Notes under the pieces: model-generated
What the model was told of the DNA's origin: nothing
Databases searched by the model: none
The model's input: the letters and a program-made list of their open reading frames with translations, nothing else
Translations under genes and position numbers: made by a program
Shown: piece by piece, positions 1 to 7,811 of the stretch
How positions within the stretch are numbered: the first letter of the stretch is position 1
Layout: every line of letters starts with the position of its first letter
Assembly: GCA_944393255.1 (NCBI GenBank)
Contig: CALXZP010000006.1
Location: forward strand, 1-32,706
DNA: 32,706 nucleotides
DNA from: an uncultured Clostridia bacterium
GTDB taxonomy: Bacteria; Bacillota; Clostridia; UBA1381
Direction: 5' to 3'

Positions 1-98
1 TATGTCATTATATAATACAACATAAACAAAGTCAATACAGCTATCTAAAAAAATCAGTGCCGATTTTCGCTCGACGCTGACATCGCCTTTATTGGGTA

Positions 99-127
99 TT
101 GAATTTTTATTTGTTTTATGTTAGAAT
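99..127 (+). promoter_or_regulatory. Sigma-A-type promoter upstream of the RluA-type gene
   Basis: TTGAAT at 99-104 and TAGAAT at 122-127 are separated by exactly 17 bp, and the start codon of the next gene is about 55 bp downstream. Four to five of six bases match consensus in each box. Bases 1-98 show no gene I can support; they are AT-rich and probably belong to the preceding intergenic region. Confidence 0.55.
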
Positions 128-182
128 AAACACAGCAGCGGAAGAAAGACCGCGGGAATGAGCCGGGCACATGGAGGAAGAA

Positions 183-1100
183 ATGCGTGTATTTACTGTA
201 AACGGGAACGATGCGGGGCAGCGTCTGGATAAATTCATAAAAAAGCTCATGCCGAAGCTGCCCGGATCCATGCTTTATAAGGGCTTGAGGAAGAACTGTG
301 TAAGAGTAAACGGAAAACATGTGAAGGACGGAGCCTGTACCGTCAGCAGCGGCGATGAGATAACGCTGTATTTCAAGGATGAATTTTTCGATACGCCGAA
401 CGGGTTCAGATATATAAAACCGAAGCTTGACATAGTATACGAGGATGAAAATATTCTCATAATAAACAAGGCTGTCGGGATCGTGTGCCATGCCGGAGAG
501 CACGCCTCAGGTCATACGCTTGTAGATATGATGCAAAGCTATCTGTATGACAGGGGCGAATATGTGCCGGAGGCTGAGCAGACGTTCAGACCCGCGCTCT
601 GCAACCGGCTCGACCGCAATACCGGCGGTCTGGTGATAGCGGCAAAGAACGCAGAGGCGCTCAGGCGCATGAATGCCCATATCCGCGCACGAGAGGTGCG
701 GAAGGTGTACATGGCGGTGGTTGAGGGATATCCGGGCGAGCGCGGAGAGCTCCGCGGATACGCGAGCCGGAGCGGTAAGGTCACGGAAGTAAGCGGGACA
801 AAAAGCGGCGGTGCGAAGGAAGTCAGTCTTTCATATACCGTAAAAGCGCGCAGGAACGGGTATTCACTTACTGAGATAGAGCTGCACACGGGAAGGACGC
901 ATCAGATACGCGCACAGTTTGCGGCTGAGGGTTTTCCGCTTGCGGGTGATACAAAGTACGGAGGGCACGGCGAAAAGTTCCGTCAGGCCTTATGGAGCGT
1001 TGAGGCGTCGTTCATGTTTGGAGGCGCCGACGAGTTTTTTAATGGAATAGACGGGCTCAGGATAAGAATAAAAGCGCCGTTTGAAGAAGAATTTATGTAG
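183..1100 (+). CDS. RluA-family 23S rRNA/tRNA pseudouridine synthase
   Basis: This predicted cytoplasmic enzyme isomerises uridine to pseudouridine in structured RNA. The first about 70 residues look like an S4 RNA-binding domain (QRLDKFIKKLMPKLP followed by VRVNGK). The catalytic domain carries the family motif as NRLDRNTGG, with the catalytic Asp at about residue 144, and a later GRTHQIRAQFA motif. At 305 residues it is a normal RluC/RluD size. I chose ATG 183 because GGAGG at 173-177 sits 5 nt upstream; ATG 171 overlaps that site and has none of its own. The more usual motif is HRLDRxTSG, so the His-to-Asn and Ser-to-Gly changes are minor family variation. The exact target (RluB/C/D-like) cannot be told from sequence alone. 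It is followed 59 bp later by rsmA, another RNA-modification gene. Confidence 0.9.
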   Translation: MRVFTVNGNDAGQRLDKFIKKLMPKLPGSMLYKGLRKNCVRVNGKHVKDGACTVSSGDEITLYFKDEFFDTPNGFRYIKPKLDIVYEDENILIINKAVGIVCHAGEHASGHTLVDMMQSYLYDRGEYVPEAEQTFRPALCNRLDRNTGGLVIAAKNAEALRRMNAHIRAREVRKVYMAVVEGYPGERGELRGYASRSGKVTEVSGTKSGGAKEVSLSYTVKARRNGYSLTEIELHTGRTHQIRAQFAAEGFPLAGDTKYGGHGEKFRQALWSVEASFMFGGADEFFNGIDGLRIRIKAPFEEEFM

Positions 1101-1159
1101 GATGAAGCGGACGCTTCGCTATCATATATCTATTATATATATCGGGAGGGAGACGGCAT

Positions 1160-2020
1160 ATGGATCTGAATTCGCCGTCGGCTATCAGGAATATAGCCGC
1201 AAAACATGGGTTTGTATTTAAAAAGGGACTTGGACAGAATTTTCTGACCTCCGGGGAGGCGCTTGAGCATATCGCAGACGCCGCGGAGATAGAGTCGGGA
1301 GCGTTGGAGATAGGGCCGGGGTTCGGCGTGCTTACCTCTGAGCTTGCAAAGCGGGCCGAAAAGGTCGTTGCGGTGGAGATCGACGAACGGCTCATACCGG
1401 TCCTGGCGGAAACGCTTATGGAATACGATAATGTAAAGGTCATAAATGCCGACGTTATGAAAACGGATCTGGCGGAGCTTATAAAAAACGAGTTCGGCGG
1501 TAAAAGCGTAAGCATAGCGGCAAATCTGCCTTATTATATAACCACACCTATAATAACGATGCTGCTGGAGTCGCGGATACCGGTCAAAAACATAGTTGTG
1601 ATGGTGCAGAAAGAGGTAGCGGAGCGGATAAGCGCGGAGCCGGGCACGAAGGATTACGGCGCGCTTTCGGTGCTTTGCCGCTATTTCACAAGGCCGGAGC
1701 TTATATGCGTTGTGCCGGCGGAGCTTTTCGTTCCGAAGCCGAAGGTGGACAGCGCAGTGCTGAGGCTCAGGGTGCTGGATAAACCAAGCGTAAGCGTGAG
1801 CGATGAAAAGCTGTTTTTCAGAACTGTCAAGGCCGCGTTTTCACAGCGCCGGAAAACGCTCCTGAACTGTCTTTCGGCGAATTTTCCTTACGGCAGGACG
1901 GCGCTTTCCGATGCGCTCGATTCAGCCGGGATAGATCCGCGCCGCCGCGGCGAAACGCTGTCGCCGGAGGAATTTGCCGCTTTGAGCGAGCGCCTTCGGG
2001 AGCTGCCGGACGGGCGGTGA
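1160..2020 (+). CDS. rsmA: 16S rRNA (adenine(1518)-N6/adenine(1519)-N6)-dimethyltransferase
   Basis: RsmA (KsgA) dimethylates two adjacent adenines near the 3' end of 16S rRNA using S-adenosylmethionine, a late step in small-subunit assembly. The 286-residue length is typical. Visible motifs are GLGQNFL near residue 23, the SAM-binding EIGPGFGVLTSELAKR near residue 50, the VEIDERL acidic loop, and the catalytic NLPYYITTPI motif near residue 122. ATG 1160 follows GGGAGGG at 1144-1150 with 9 nt spacing. It lies in the same direction as the pseudouridine synthase. The 59 bp between them is AT-rich with only a weak 5-bp hairpin, so co-transcription is likely. The stop is 16 bp from the convergent Cys-rich gene and I see no terminator in that gap. 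Confidence 0.96.
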   Translation: MDLNSPSAIRNIAAKHGFVFKKGLGQNFLTSGEALEHIADAAEIESGALEIGPGFGVLTSELAKRAEKVVAVEIDERLIPVLAETLMEYDNVKVINADVMKTDLAELIKNEFGGKSVSIAANLPYYITTPIITMLLESRIPVKNIVVMVQKEVAERISAEPGTKDYGALSVLCRYFTRPELICVVPAELFVPKPKVDSAVLRLRVLDKPSVSVSDEKLFFRTVKAAFSQRRKTLLNCLSANFPYGRTALSDALDSAGIDPRRRGETLSPEEFAALSERLRELPDGR

Positions 2021-2036
2021 TATCCTGCCGGCGCGG

Positions 2037-2255
2037 CTACAGCTTAAAATCCTCGGCGGTGAGCCCGGTTTTGAGCCGTTTTTTCCTGTGTACGGTGCGT
2101 TTGAATATATCGTAGACAAATCTGCCGCAGTCCGGGGCGGAGCTGTCTACGTTTTTTTTGTGCAGCGTGCAGTATGCGGTCTCCGCGCCGGGGTCTGAAT
2201 ATTCGGCGTAGCGGCAGAGCGCGCAGACCTTGTTTATATTTTCCGAGTATATCAT
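2037..2255 (-). CDS. Small four-cysteine protein, function unknown
   Basis: I do not recognise this 72-residue protein. It has a CALC pair near residue 11, a third cysteine in AYCTLHKK and a fourth in PDCGRF, followed by a basic stretch (KRTVHRKKRLKTG). The C-x2-C...C...C spacing with a nearby His suggests a small zinc-ribbon-like fold or a metal-binding cluster; that is inference. Start: on the minus strand AGGAG lies 9 nt upstream of the ATG at 2255. An ATG at 2264 (MKT...) touches the same AGGAG with no spacing and is less likely. Its own promoter is visible upstream, divergent from purC, and both strands of the 2256-2450 gap are therefore used. No signal peptide or membrane segment is seen. 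It is probably real because the reading frame, ribosome site and promoter agree. Confidence 0.6.
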   Translation of the reverse strand: MIYSENINKVCALCRYAEYSDPGAETAYCTLHKKNVDSSAPDCGRFVYDIFKRTVHRKKRLKTGLTAEDFKL

Positions 2256-2323
2256 TGTTTTCATCTCCTGTTTTTTTGGTATGTCGTTGCAAAAGAAGGC
2301 GAAAAAACCGCTCTTATATATAT

Positions 2324-2352
2324 ATTTTATCATAATTCGTAAATAAGGTAAA
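2324..2352 (-). promoter_or_regulatory. Extended -10 promoter for the small Cys-rich gene
   Basis: On the minus strand TTTACC (2352-2347) and TAAAAT (2329-2324) are 17 bp apart. The -10 is preceded by TG plus one base, an extended -10. It fires leftwards into the Cys-rich gene and is back-to-back with the purC promoter. Confidence 0.5.
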
Positions 2353-2370
2353 GAAGTTTTGAAATTTTTC

Positions 2371-2399
2371 TTGATTTTGCATGTGTTTTGATATATAAT
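2371..2399 (+). promoter_or_regulatory. Sigma-A promoter of purC
   Basis: TTGATT at 2371-2376 and a perfect TATAAT at 2394-2399 are separated by 17 bp. Transcription should start near 2406, leaving only about 45 nt of leader before ATG 2451. That is too short for a purine or PRPP riboswitch, so no riboswitch control of purC is visible here. Confidence 0.75.
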
Positions 2400-2450
2400 A
2401 TATATGTTGTATTAATGCTTATCGCAAGTATATCGAAAGGAATGACAGAA

Positions 2451-3161
2451 ATGGAAAAAAGAGAAATGCTTTATGAAGGCAAGGCTAAGAAGGTCTATAA
2501 GACGGACGATGAAGATCTTTATATAGTTGATTATAAAGATGATGCGACGGCCTTTAACGGTAAGAAAAAGGGTTCTATAACCGGCAAGGGCATTATAAAC
2601 AATAGGATGTCCAATTACCTCATGGCTCTTATGGAAAAGGAAGGGATCCCCACGCATTTCGTTGAGGAGATTTCCGACCGTGAGACTGTTGTCAAGAAGG
2701 TCACGATAGTTCCGCTTGAGGTCATTATCAGAAATATCGCGGCAGGCAGCTTTTCAAAGCGTTTCGGTGTGGAAGAGGGAACTCAGCTTAAGAATGCTAC
2801 GCTTGAGTATTGCCTCAAGAACGACGATCTCGACGATCCGATGATCAACGACTATCAGATCACGGCTATCGGCGCGGCAACGCAGGAGGATCTCGATACT
2901 ATTTCTGATCTCACCTTTAAGGTAAATGATTTTCTTAAGGCATACTTCCTTAAGCTCAATATCGAACTTGTTGATTTTAAGATAGAATTCGGAAAAACTC
3001 CCGACGGCAAGATAATCCTTGCGGACGAGATATCGCCCGATACCTGCCGCCTTTGGGACGCCGACACTCATGCAAAGCTCGACAAGGACCGTTTCCGCCG
3101 TGATCTCGGTGACGTTGAAGAGGCATATATAGAGGTGGCAAAGCGCATGGGACTTGTGTGA
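2451..3161 (+). CDS. purC: Phosphoribosylaminoimidazole-succinocarboxamide synthase (SAICAR synthetase)
   Basis: PurC joins CAIR with aspartate using ATP to give SAICAR in de novo purine synthesis. The protein begins MEKREMLYEGKAKKVY, the usual N-terminus that contributes to the ATP site, and includes VVKKVTIVPLEVIIRNIAAGS, LADEISPDTCRLWD and a C-terminal RRDLGDVEEAY segment, all standard for the family. The length is 236 residues, normal for bacterial PurC. I chose ATG 2451 because AAAGGA at 2436-2441 is 9 nt upstream; longer in-frame starts lack a ribosome site. The stop codon coincides with the first bases of the duplicated repeat described at 3160-3354. It is the first gene of a purC-purB-purA cluster that makes SAICAR, cleaves it to AICAR, and later makes adenylosuccinate and AMP. 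Confidence 0.97.
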   Translation: MEKREMLYEGKAKKVYKTDDEDLYIVDYKDDATAFNGKKKGSITGKGIINNRMSNYLMALMEKEGIPTHFVEEISDRETVVKKVTIVPLEVIIRNIAAGSFSKRFGVEEGTQLKNATLEYCLKNDDLDDPMINDYQITAIGAATQEDLDTISDLTFKVNDFLKAYFLKLNIELVDFKIEFGKTPDGKIILADEISPDTCRLWDADTHAKLDKDRFRRDLGDVEEAYIEVAKRMGLV

Positions 3162-3354
3162 GGCGGAATTAAATCCCGCATCCCGCACGTTTTCGAACGC
3201 TTGTGTACAAGAGTACACGGCGCGTGCTCAAACGCACGGTCTGCGGAATTTTCTTGCCGCCTCACGAGGCGGAAAAAGAACCCGTATCCCGCACGTTTTC
3301 GAACGCTTGTGTACAAGAGTACACGGCGCGTGCTCAAACGCATGGACTGCGGAA
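3160..3354 (+). repeat. Near-identical direct repeat, two 89-nt copies, foldable as a four-way junction
   Basis: Copy A (3160-3248) and copy B (3266-3354) are offset by 106 bp. I count seven differences in 89 positions, five of them in the first 21 nt. Each copy can fold as a cloverleaf. In copy A the closing stem is CCGCA/TGCGG (3183-3187 with 3242-3246). The arms are CGTT-TTCG-AACG (3188-3199), GTGTAC-AAGA-GTACAC (3203-3218) and CGTGC-TCAAAC-GCACG (3223-3238). In copy B one arm base changes C to T, turning a G-C pair into G-T (G-U in RNA), so pairing is kept. A separate hairpin CCGCCT-CACG-AGGCGG (3257-3272) lies between the copies. The element fills the purC-purB gap. I cannot name a known family; it could be an interspersed genomic repeat or a structured part of the mRNA. 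Confidence 0.8.
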
Positions 3355-3402
3355 CGGATGTTTCGCGGCCGGTCTGAAAATTATAATAAAAGGAGAATTA
3401 CG

Positions 3403-4836
3403 ATGGCAACCGATACATACGAAAGCCCGCTCAACTCCAGATATTCCTCAAAGGAGATGCAGTACATCTTTTCGCCCGACAAGAAGTTTTCCACATGGCG
3501 CAAGCTGTGGATAGCGCTTGCCGAGAGCGAACAGGAGCTGGGTCTGGGCATAACGGATGAGCAGATAGCCGAAATGAAGGAGCATATCTTCGATATCAAT
3601 TATGACGTCGCCAAAGAACGCGAAAAGGAAGTGCGTCATGACGTTATGTCGCATGTTTACGCCTACGGCGTTCAGTGCCCCAAGGCGAAGCCTATCATCC
3701 ATCTCGGAGCGACGAGCTGCTATGTGGGCGATAATACGGATATTATAATAATGACAGAGGCAATGCAGCTTATAAAGAGGGAGCTTGTATGCCTTATAGG
3801 CGAGCTTTCAAGGTTTGCCGATAAATACAAGGATCTGCCGTGCCTTGCGTTCACGCATTTTCAGCCGGCTCAGCCCACTACGGTCGGAAAGCGCGCTGCT
3901 CTCTGGCTGCAGGATCTTATGATGGATCTTGAAGACGTGGAGTACCTGCTTTCAAAAGCAAAGCTGCTCGGCTGCAAGGGAACGACCGGCACTCAGGCAA
4001 GCTTTCTTGAGCTGTTTGACGGCGACCACGGGAAGTGCAAGGATCTTGACAGGAAAATTGCCCGCAAGATGGGCTATGAAAGCACTTTCAGCGTGAGCGG
4101 TCAGACTTATCCGAGAAAGCTCGATTCGCAGATGCTAAATGTGCTGAGCTCGATAGCGCAGAGCGCTTACAAGTTCTCTAACGACATAAGGCTGCTGCAG
4201 CATTTGAAGCAGATAGAGGAGCCGTTTGAGAAGTCGCAGATCGGTTCGTCGGCTATGGCGTATAAGCGCAATCCTATGAGGAGCGAGAGGATAGGCTCGC
4301 TTGCGCGCTACGTTATCGTTGACGCGCTTAATCCGGCGATAACCGCTTCAACACAGTGGTTCGAGAGAACTCTTGACGACAGCGCGAACAAGAGGATAAG
4401 CGTGCCTGAAGCGTTCCTTGCGACAGACGCGATACTTAGCCTGTATATAAACGTTGTGGACGGGCTTGTAGTTTACGATAAGGTAATAAAGAAGCAGTTC
4501 ATGGCAGAGATCCCGTTCATGGCTACAGAGAATATCATGATGGACGCTGTAAAGAAGGGCGGAGACCGCCAGGAGCTCCACGAAAAGATAAGACAGTATT
4601 CAATGGAAGCGGGCAGGACCGTTAAGGCTGAGGGCAAGGACAATAATCTGGCTGAGCTTATTGCGGCGGATAAGTCGTTCGGGCTCACGCTTGATGAGAT
4701 CAATGCGGTCATGAAGCCGGAAAACTTTGTCGGGCGTTCGCCTGAGCAGGTAACGGATTTTCTCAATGAATGCGTATATCCGGTGCTTGAGAGGAATAAA
4801 GAGCTGCTCGGTATCGAGGTCGAGATCAACGTCTGA
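3403..4836 (+). CDS. purB: Adenylosuccinate lyase
   Basis: PurB acts twice in purine synthesis, cleaving SAICAR to AICAR and adenylosuccinate to AMP with release of fumarate. The 477-residue protein has HDVMSHV and the substrate-binding GATSCYVGDN in the N-terminal half and THFQPAQPTTVGKR in the middle. The flexible-loop signature is GSSAMAYKRNPMRSER, which contains the catalytic Ser. The length and the YKRNPMRSER form place it in the longer subfamily that includes the animal enzymes, unlike the roughly 430-residue Bacillus type. Start: ATG 3403 has AGGAG at 3391-3395. A longer open frame upstream only reads through the repeat, without a ribosome site. It lies 27 bp upstream of purA, so the two are almost certainly co-transcribed. 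Confidence 0.96.
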   Translation: MATDTYESPLNSRYSSKEMQYIFSPDKKFSTWRKLWIALAESEQELGLGITDEQIAEMKEHIFDINYDVAKEREKEVRHDVMSHVYAYGVQCPKAKPIIHLGATSCYVGDNTDIIIMTEAMQLIKRELVCLIGELSRFADKYKDLPCLAFTHFQPAQPTTVGKRAALWLQDLMMDLEDVEYLLSKAKLLGCKGTTGTQASFLELFDGDHGKCKDLDRKIARKMGYESTFSVSGQTYPRKLDSQMLNVLSSIAQSAYKFSNDIRLLQHLKQIEEPFEKSQIGSSAMAYKRNPMRSERIGSLARYVIVDALNPAITASTQWFERTLDDSANKRISVPEAFLATDAILSLYINVVDGLVVYDKVIKKQFMAEIPFMATENIMMDAVKKGGDRQELHEKIRQYSMEAGRTVKAEGKDNNLAELIAADKSFGLTLDEINAVMKPENFVGRSPEQVTDFLNECVYPVLERNKELLGIEVEINV

Positions 4837-4863
4837 TAAACGGAGGAAAGGATTGATATATAG

Positions 4864-6138
4864 ATGGTTAAAGCAGTGGTTGGCGCTTGCTGGGGAGATG
4901 AAGGCAAGGGCAAGATAACGGATATGCTGGCGGCGGACGCCGATATAGTAGTACGCTTTCAGGGCGGTGCTAACGCGGGTCATACGATCGTGAACGATTA
5001 CGGAAAGTTCGCGCTTCATCTTCTGCCTTCCGGTTCGTTCAATCAGAATGTTACGAACATGATAGGAAACGGCGTTGCGCTCGACATCCCGCAGCTTATA
5101 AAGGAGATAGAAGATGTGGAGGCGCAGGGCGTGCCCCGTCCCAAGATCGTGGTATCGGAGCGCGCACAGGTGCTCATGCCCTATCACAGGCTGTTTGACG
5201 CATATGAGGAGGAGCGGCTTTCAGACAGGCAGTTTGGCTCCACAAAGTCGGGTATAGCTCCGTTCTTTTCGGATAAGTTTTCAAAGATAGGCTTCCAGGT
5301 CTGGGAGCTGTTTGAGGAGGACAGGCTCAGGGAAAAGATAAAGAATGTGATAGAGGTAAAGAACCTCATGCTCGAGCATATTTATCATAAGCCGCTCATA
5401 GACGAAAACGAGCTGTATGAGACCTGTAAACAGTACGGCGAGATGATAAAGCCGTATGTTATCGATTCGGTGCAGTATATGCATAACGCGCTCAAGGAGG
5501 GAAAAACGGTCCTTCTCGAGGGTCAGCTCGGTTCACTGAAGGATCCGGATTTCGGTATATATCCTATGACAACGTCGTCATCGACGCTTGCCGGCTACGG
5601 CTCTATCGGTGCGTGCATACCGCCGTATGAGATCAAGGAGATAATAACCGTCGTAAAGGCGTATTCGTCGGCAGTCGGAGCCGGCGCGTTCGTGTCCGAG
5701 ATATTCGGCAGCGAGGCCGACGAGCTCAGACGCAGGGGCGGCGACGGCGGCGAGTTCGGCGTTACAACGGGCCGTCCGAGAAGAATGGGCTGGTTCGACT
5801 GTGTCGCGTCGCGTTACGGCTGCCGTGTTCAGGGCACAACTGCCGTTGCGTTCACGGTGCTCGACGTTCTCGGCTATCTTGACGAGATCCCCGTATGCGT
5901 GGGCTATGAGGTTGACGGCGAAGTCACGCGCGATTTCCCGACGACCGGCAGGCTTGAAAGGGCGAAGCCTGTATATAAGGTGCTCCCCGGCTGGAAGACC
6001 GATATACGGGGCATAAAGAGCTATGATGAGCTGCCCGAAAATTGCAGGAATTATATTGAGTTTATAGAAAAAGAGCTTGAGGTACCGATAAAGATAGTTT
6101 CAAACGGTCCCGCAAGAAACGACATTATAATGAGATGA
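4864..6138 (+). CDS. purA: Adenylosuccinate synthetase
   Basis: PurA makes adenylosuccinate from IMP and aspartate with GTP, the first committed step to AMP; PurB then completes it. The N-terminal GTP-binding loop reads ACWGDEGKGKITD, with the general-base Asp in WGDEGKGK, and is followed by VVRFQGGANAGHT. Other family segments are KSGIAP, LLEGQLGSLKDPDFG, TTGRPRRMGWFD and the C-terminal NGPARNDII. The 424-residue length is normal. ATG 4864 follows an in-frame stop immediately upstream, so the start is fixed; the ribosome site GGAGGAAAGGA (4842-4852) is slightly far. Most orthologues have Gln where Cys stands in ACWGDE, a mild variant. The gene ends the purC-purB-purA unit and is followed by a strong terminator. 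Confidence 0.97.
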   Translation: MVKAVVGACWGDEGKGKITDMLAADADIVVRFQGGANAGHTIVNDYGKFALHLLPSGSFNQNVTNMIGNGVALDIPQLIKEIEDVEAQGVPRPKIVVSERAQVLMPYHRLFDAYEEERLSDRQFGSTKSGIAPFFSDKFSKIGFQVWELFEEDRLREKIKNVIEVKNLMLEHIYHKPLIDENELYETCKQYGEMIKPYVIDSVQYMHNALKEGKTVLLEGQLGSLKDPDFGIYPMTTSSSTLAGYGSIGACIPPYEIKEIITVVKAYSSAVGAGAFVSEIFGSEADELRRRGGDGGEFGVTTGRPRRMGWFDCVASRYGCRVQGTTAVAFTVLDVLGYLDEIPVCVGYEVDGEVTRDFPTTGRLERAKPVYKVLPGWKTDIRGIKSYDELPENCRNYIEFIEKELEVPIKIVSNGPARNDIIMR

Positions 6139-6141
6139 TAA

Positions 6142-6189
6142 AAACAGGCGGGATACGGTCGTCATTGACCGTCTCCCGCCTGTTTTTTT
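6142..6189 (+). terminator. Intrinsic terminator after purA
   Basis: AACAGGCGGGA pairs with TCCCGCCTGTT around an inner ACGGTC-GTCATT-GACCGT stem, followed by a run of seven T. It closes the purine cluster and stops transcription before the convergent kinase-like gene. Confidence 0.92.
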
Positions 6190-6196
6190 CATTCTT

Positions 6197-6742
6197 TTAT
6201 ATCAGCTTTTTCAGCTTAAGGTAATCGGTTATGAGCTCAATGCATTGACTGAGCTCAAGCCCTGCCGTATTTATACAAAGGTCGTAATGCGTCGGGTCGG
6301 ACCAGACTTGCCCTGTATTATGGAAATAATAATCGCCGCGCGTTTTATTCATGGAATGTATAAGGCTTTTTGCATCGTCCGGATTCAGCTCATACAGGCG
6401 TATTATCCGGCGCATACATTCACGCTGCGGTGCGTACAGATATACCTTTGCTATGTCCTCGCGGTCTCTGAGCACGTAGTCGGCGCAGCGCCCCACTATA
6501 ACGCACGATCCCTTTTCCGCTATGCGGCGGATCGCATCGGACTGCATACGGAACTGCTCATCCACCTTTTCAAAAGAAGAATTCTGAAAGCTTTCATCGC
6601 AGCCGTAAAGAACGTCGCCGTCGTCGCCGCTTGCCATTTCAAACAGCTCTCGCCCGTAATAACCGATCCCGAGCGACTTTGCAAGAGACTTGCCGATCTC
6701 CTTGCCGCCGCTTCCGTAGCATCTGGCAATAGTAACAATCAT
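6197..6742 (-). CDS. Cytidylate kinase-like family protein
   Basis: This 181-residue protein starts MIVTIARCYGSGGKEIGKSL, a P-loop-like start typical of the cytidylate-kinase-like family (Pfam Cytidylate_kin2), and continues with CVIVGRCADYVL and an Arg-rich lid-like stretch (QRECMRRIIRLYELNPDDAKSLI). By family it should be a small cytoplasmic nucleoside-monophosphate-kinase-like ATPase. The true substrate is not established for this family, and it is not the canonical Cmk. Start: ATG 6742 is preceded by the extended ribosome site AGAGGTGATC. An in-frame GTG nine bases upstream lies inside that site and is unlikely. It is a single gene, convergent with purA and divergent from the trehalose repressor. 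Confidence 0.85.
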   Translation of the reverse strand: MIVTIARCYGSGGKEIGKSLAKSLGIGYYGRELFEMASGDDGDVLYGCDESFQNSSFEKVDEQFRMQSDAIRRIAEKGSCVIVGRCADYVLRDREDIAKVYLYAPQRECMRRIIRLYELNPDDAKSLIHSMNKTRGDYYFHNTGQVWSDPTHYDLCINTAGLELSQCIELITDYLKLKKLI

Positions 6743-6954
6743 ATCGATCACCTCTACTCATCTGTATTTCGCAGGACGTGTAAAAAAAGCCCCGACTATA
6801 ATATATATACCGCTTTTTTAGGTATTTAAACAAGGTTCATGTAATATTTTCGGCTTTTTAAATATAACCTATGAAAAGATATCCCCCCGCCTCCGTTTGG
6901 TCCGGTAGCCGCGTTTTTTCGGACATAAAATTTGCCTGTACTGTGTTAAACCGC
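6743..6954. other. Intergenic region between the kinase-like gene and the trehalose repressor
   Basis: About 210 bp separate the two divergent genes before the repressor promoter begins. I see an AT-rich stretch with TATAATATATATA near 6799, flanked by an 8-bp inverted repeat (AAAAAAGC/GCTTTTTT) that might carry the minus-strand promoter, and no convincing coding sequence. Nothing else here can be supported. Confidence 0.4.
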
Positions 6955-7003
6955 TTGACAAGTCCGTTGAAGTGTGTTAAAATATAAACAAGATATACGT
7001 ATA
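6955..7003 (+). promoter_or_regulatory. Promoter and operator of the trehalose repressor gene
   Basis: A perfect TTGACA (6955-6960) is 17 bp from TAAAAT (6978-6983). The 10-bp palindrome TATACGTATA lies at 6994-7003, at or just after the expected transcription start. The same palindrome occurs twice upstream of the permease gene, so it is very likely the repressor's own operator, giving autoregulation. Confidence 0.8.
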
Positions 7004-7019
7004 AGAAGGCGGTGATCAA

Positions 7020-7736
7020 ATGATCAGTAAATACAGGCAGATATATGAGAATTTCCGCGAGCTGATCGAGAACGGCAGCCTGCGGCCCGGCGATTCCATG
7101 CCGCCGGAGCGGGAGATATCCGAAAGCTTCGGAGCTTCGCGCGACACGGTCAGAAAGGCTATGCAGCTGCTTGAAAACGCCGGGGTGATAAGCAAGACCC
7201 GCGGCAGGGCGTCTGTCGTCAAAAAGAGAGATTTTTTTGATTTTCCCATATCAAGGATAAATTCGTTCAAGGAGATGGCGCAGCAGCTGCAGTGGAAGGA
7301 TGTTGTCACGCATGTTGAGGATCTCAGCATAATCGAGGTCGACGAGGGCTCGGAGCTGGCGCTCAGGCTCGACTGCGAGCCGGGCGAGGAGGTATACCGC
7401 GTAAAGCGCGTGCGCGAGATAGAGGGCGAGTCGGTCATATTTGACACGGATTATTTTAAGCGCAGCGCCGTGCCTAAGCTCACAAGAGAAATATGTGCGG
7501 GCTCTGTTTACGATCATCTCGAAAAAGAGTTAGGAATAAAAATCGGTATAGCGCAGAAAATAGTAACTGTGGAGGAAGCGGGGAGAGAGGACAAGCTCTA
7601 TCTCGACCTGGACGGATGCGGGGTCGTAGCAGTGGTGACCAGCATTACCGCTCTTGAGGACGGCGGGATATTTCAATATACGGAATCGAGACACCGTATC
7701 GACAAATTTCGTTTTACTGTAACAGCGCACAGGTAA
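7020..7736 (+). CDS. treR: GntR/UTRA-family repressor of the trehalose genes
   Basis: This 238-residue DNA-binding regulator has an N-terminal GntR winged helix (residues about 5-70, with the characteristic SLRPGDSMPPEREISESFGASRDTVRKAM stretch split over helices 2-3). The C-terminal UTRA effector domain includes PGEEVYRVKRVREIEGE and FDTDYF. TreR proteins of Bacillota sense trehalose-6-phosphate and release the operator when it is present. The assignment rests on fold, on the adjacent permease and hydrolase, and on shared TATACGTATA sites. ATG 7020 follows GGCGGTGATC. The gene has its own promoter and terminator, so repressor and enzymes are separate transcripts under the same operator. The name is by context; effector specificity is inferred. 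Confidence 0.88.
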   Translation: MISKYRQIYENFRELIENGSLRPGDSMPPEREISESFGASRDTVRKAMQLLENAGVISKTRGRASVVKKRDFFDFPISRINSFKEMAQQLQWKDVVTHVEDLSIIEVDEGSELALRLDCEPGEEVYRVKRVREIEGESVIFDTDYFKRSAVPKLTREICAGSVYDHLEKELGIKIGIAQKIVTVEEAGREDKLYLDLDGCGVVAVVTSITALEDGGIFQYTESRHRIDKFRFTVTAHR

Positions 7737-7740
7737 TGCC

Positions 7741-7786
7741 GGACTTCAGTTTTTGTGCACTTGTCACAAAAACCGAAGTCCTTTTT
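7741..7786 (+). terminator. Intrinsic terminator after treR
   Basis: GGACTTC-A-GTTTTTGTG pairs with CACAAAAAC-C-GAAGTCC around a 7-nt loop, followed by five T. The stem begins 4 bp after the treR stop codon. Confidence 0.9.
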
Positions 7787-7811
7787 CTATGTTTAGAGCA
7801 TACGAATAATC

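Noticed and set aside
2400..2450. Purine-type riboswitch in the purC leader
   Set aside because: The promoter leaves only about 45 nt of leader, too short, and no conserved aptamer core is present.
3180..3354. CRISPR-like repeats or a tRNA pair
   Set aside because: Only two copies, too long and with internal stems, so not CRISPR. The cloverleaf lacks tRNA consensus positions and a T-arm GTTC sequence.
3154..3402. In-frame N-terminal extension of PurB reading through the repeats
   Set aside because: The extra 83 residues come from the duplicated structured repeat, have no ribosome site and resemble no PurB. ATG 3403 has AGGAG nearby and gives a normal protein.
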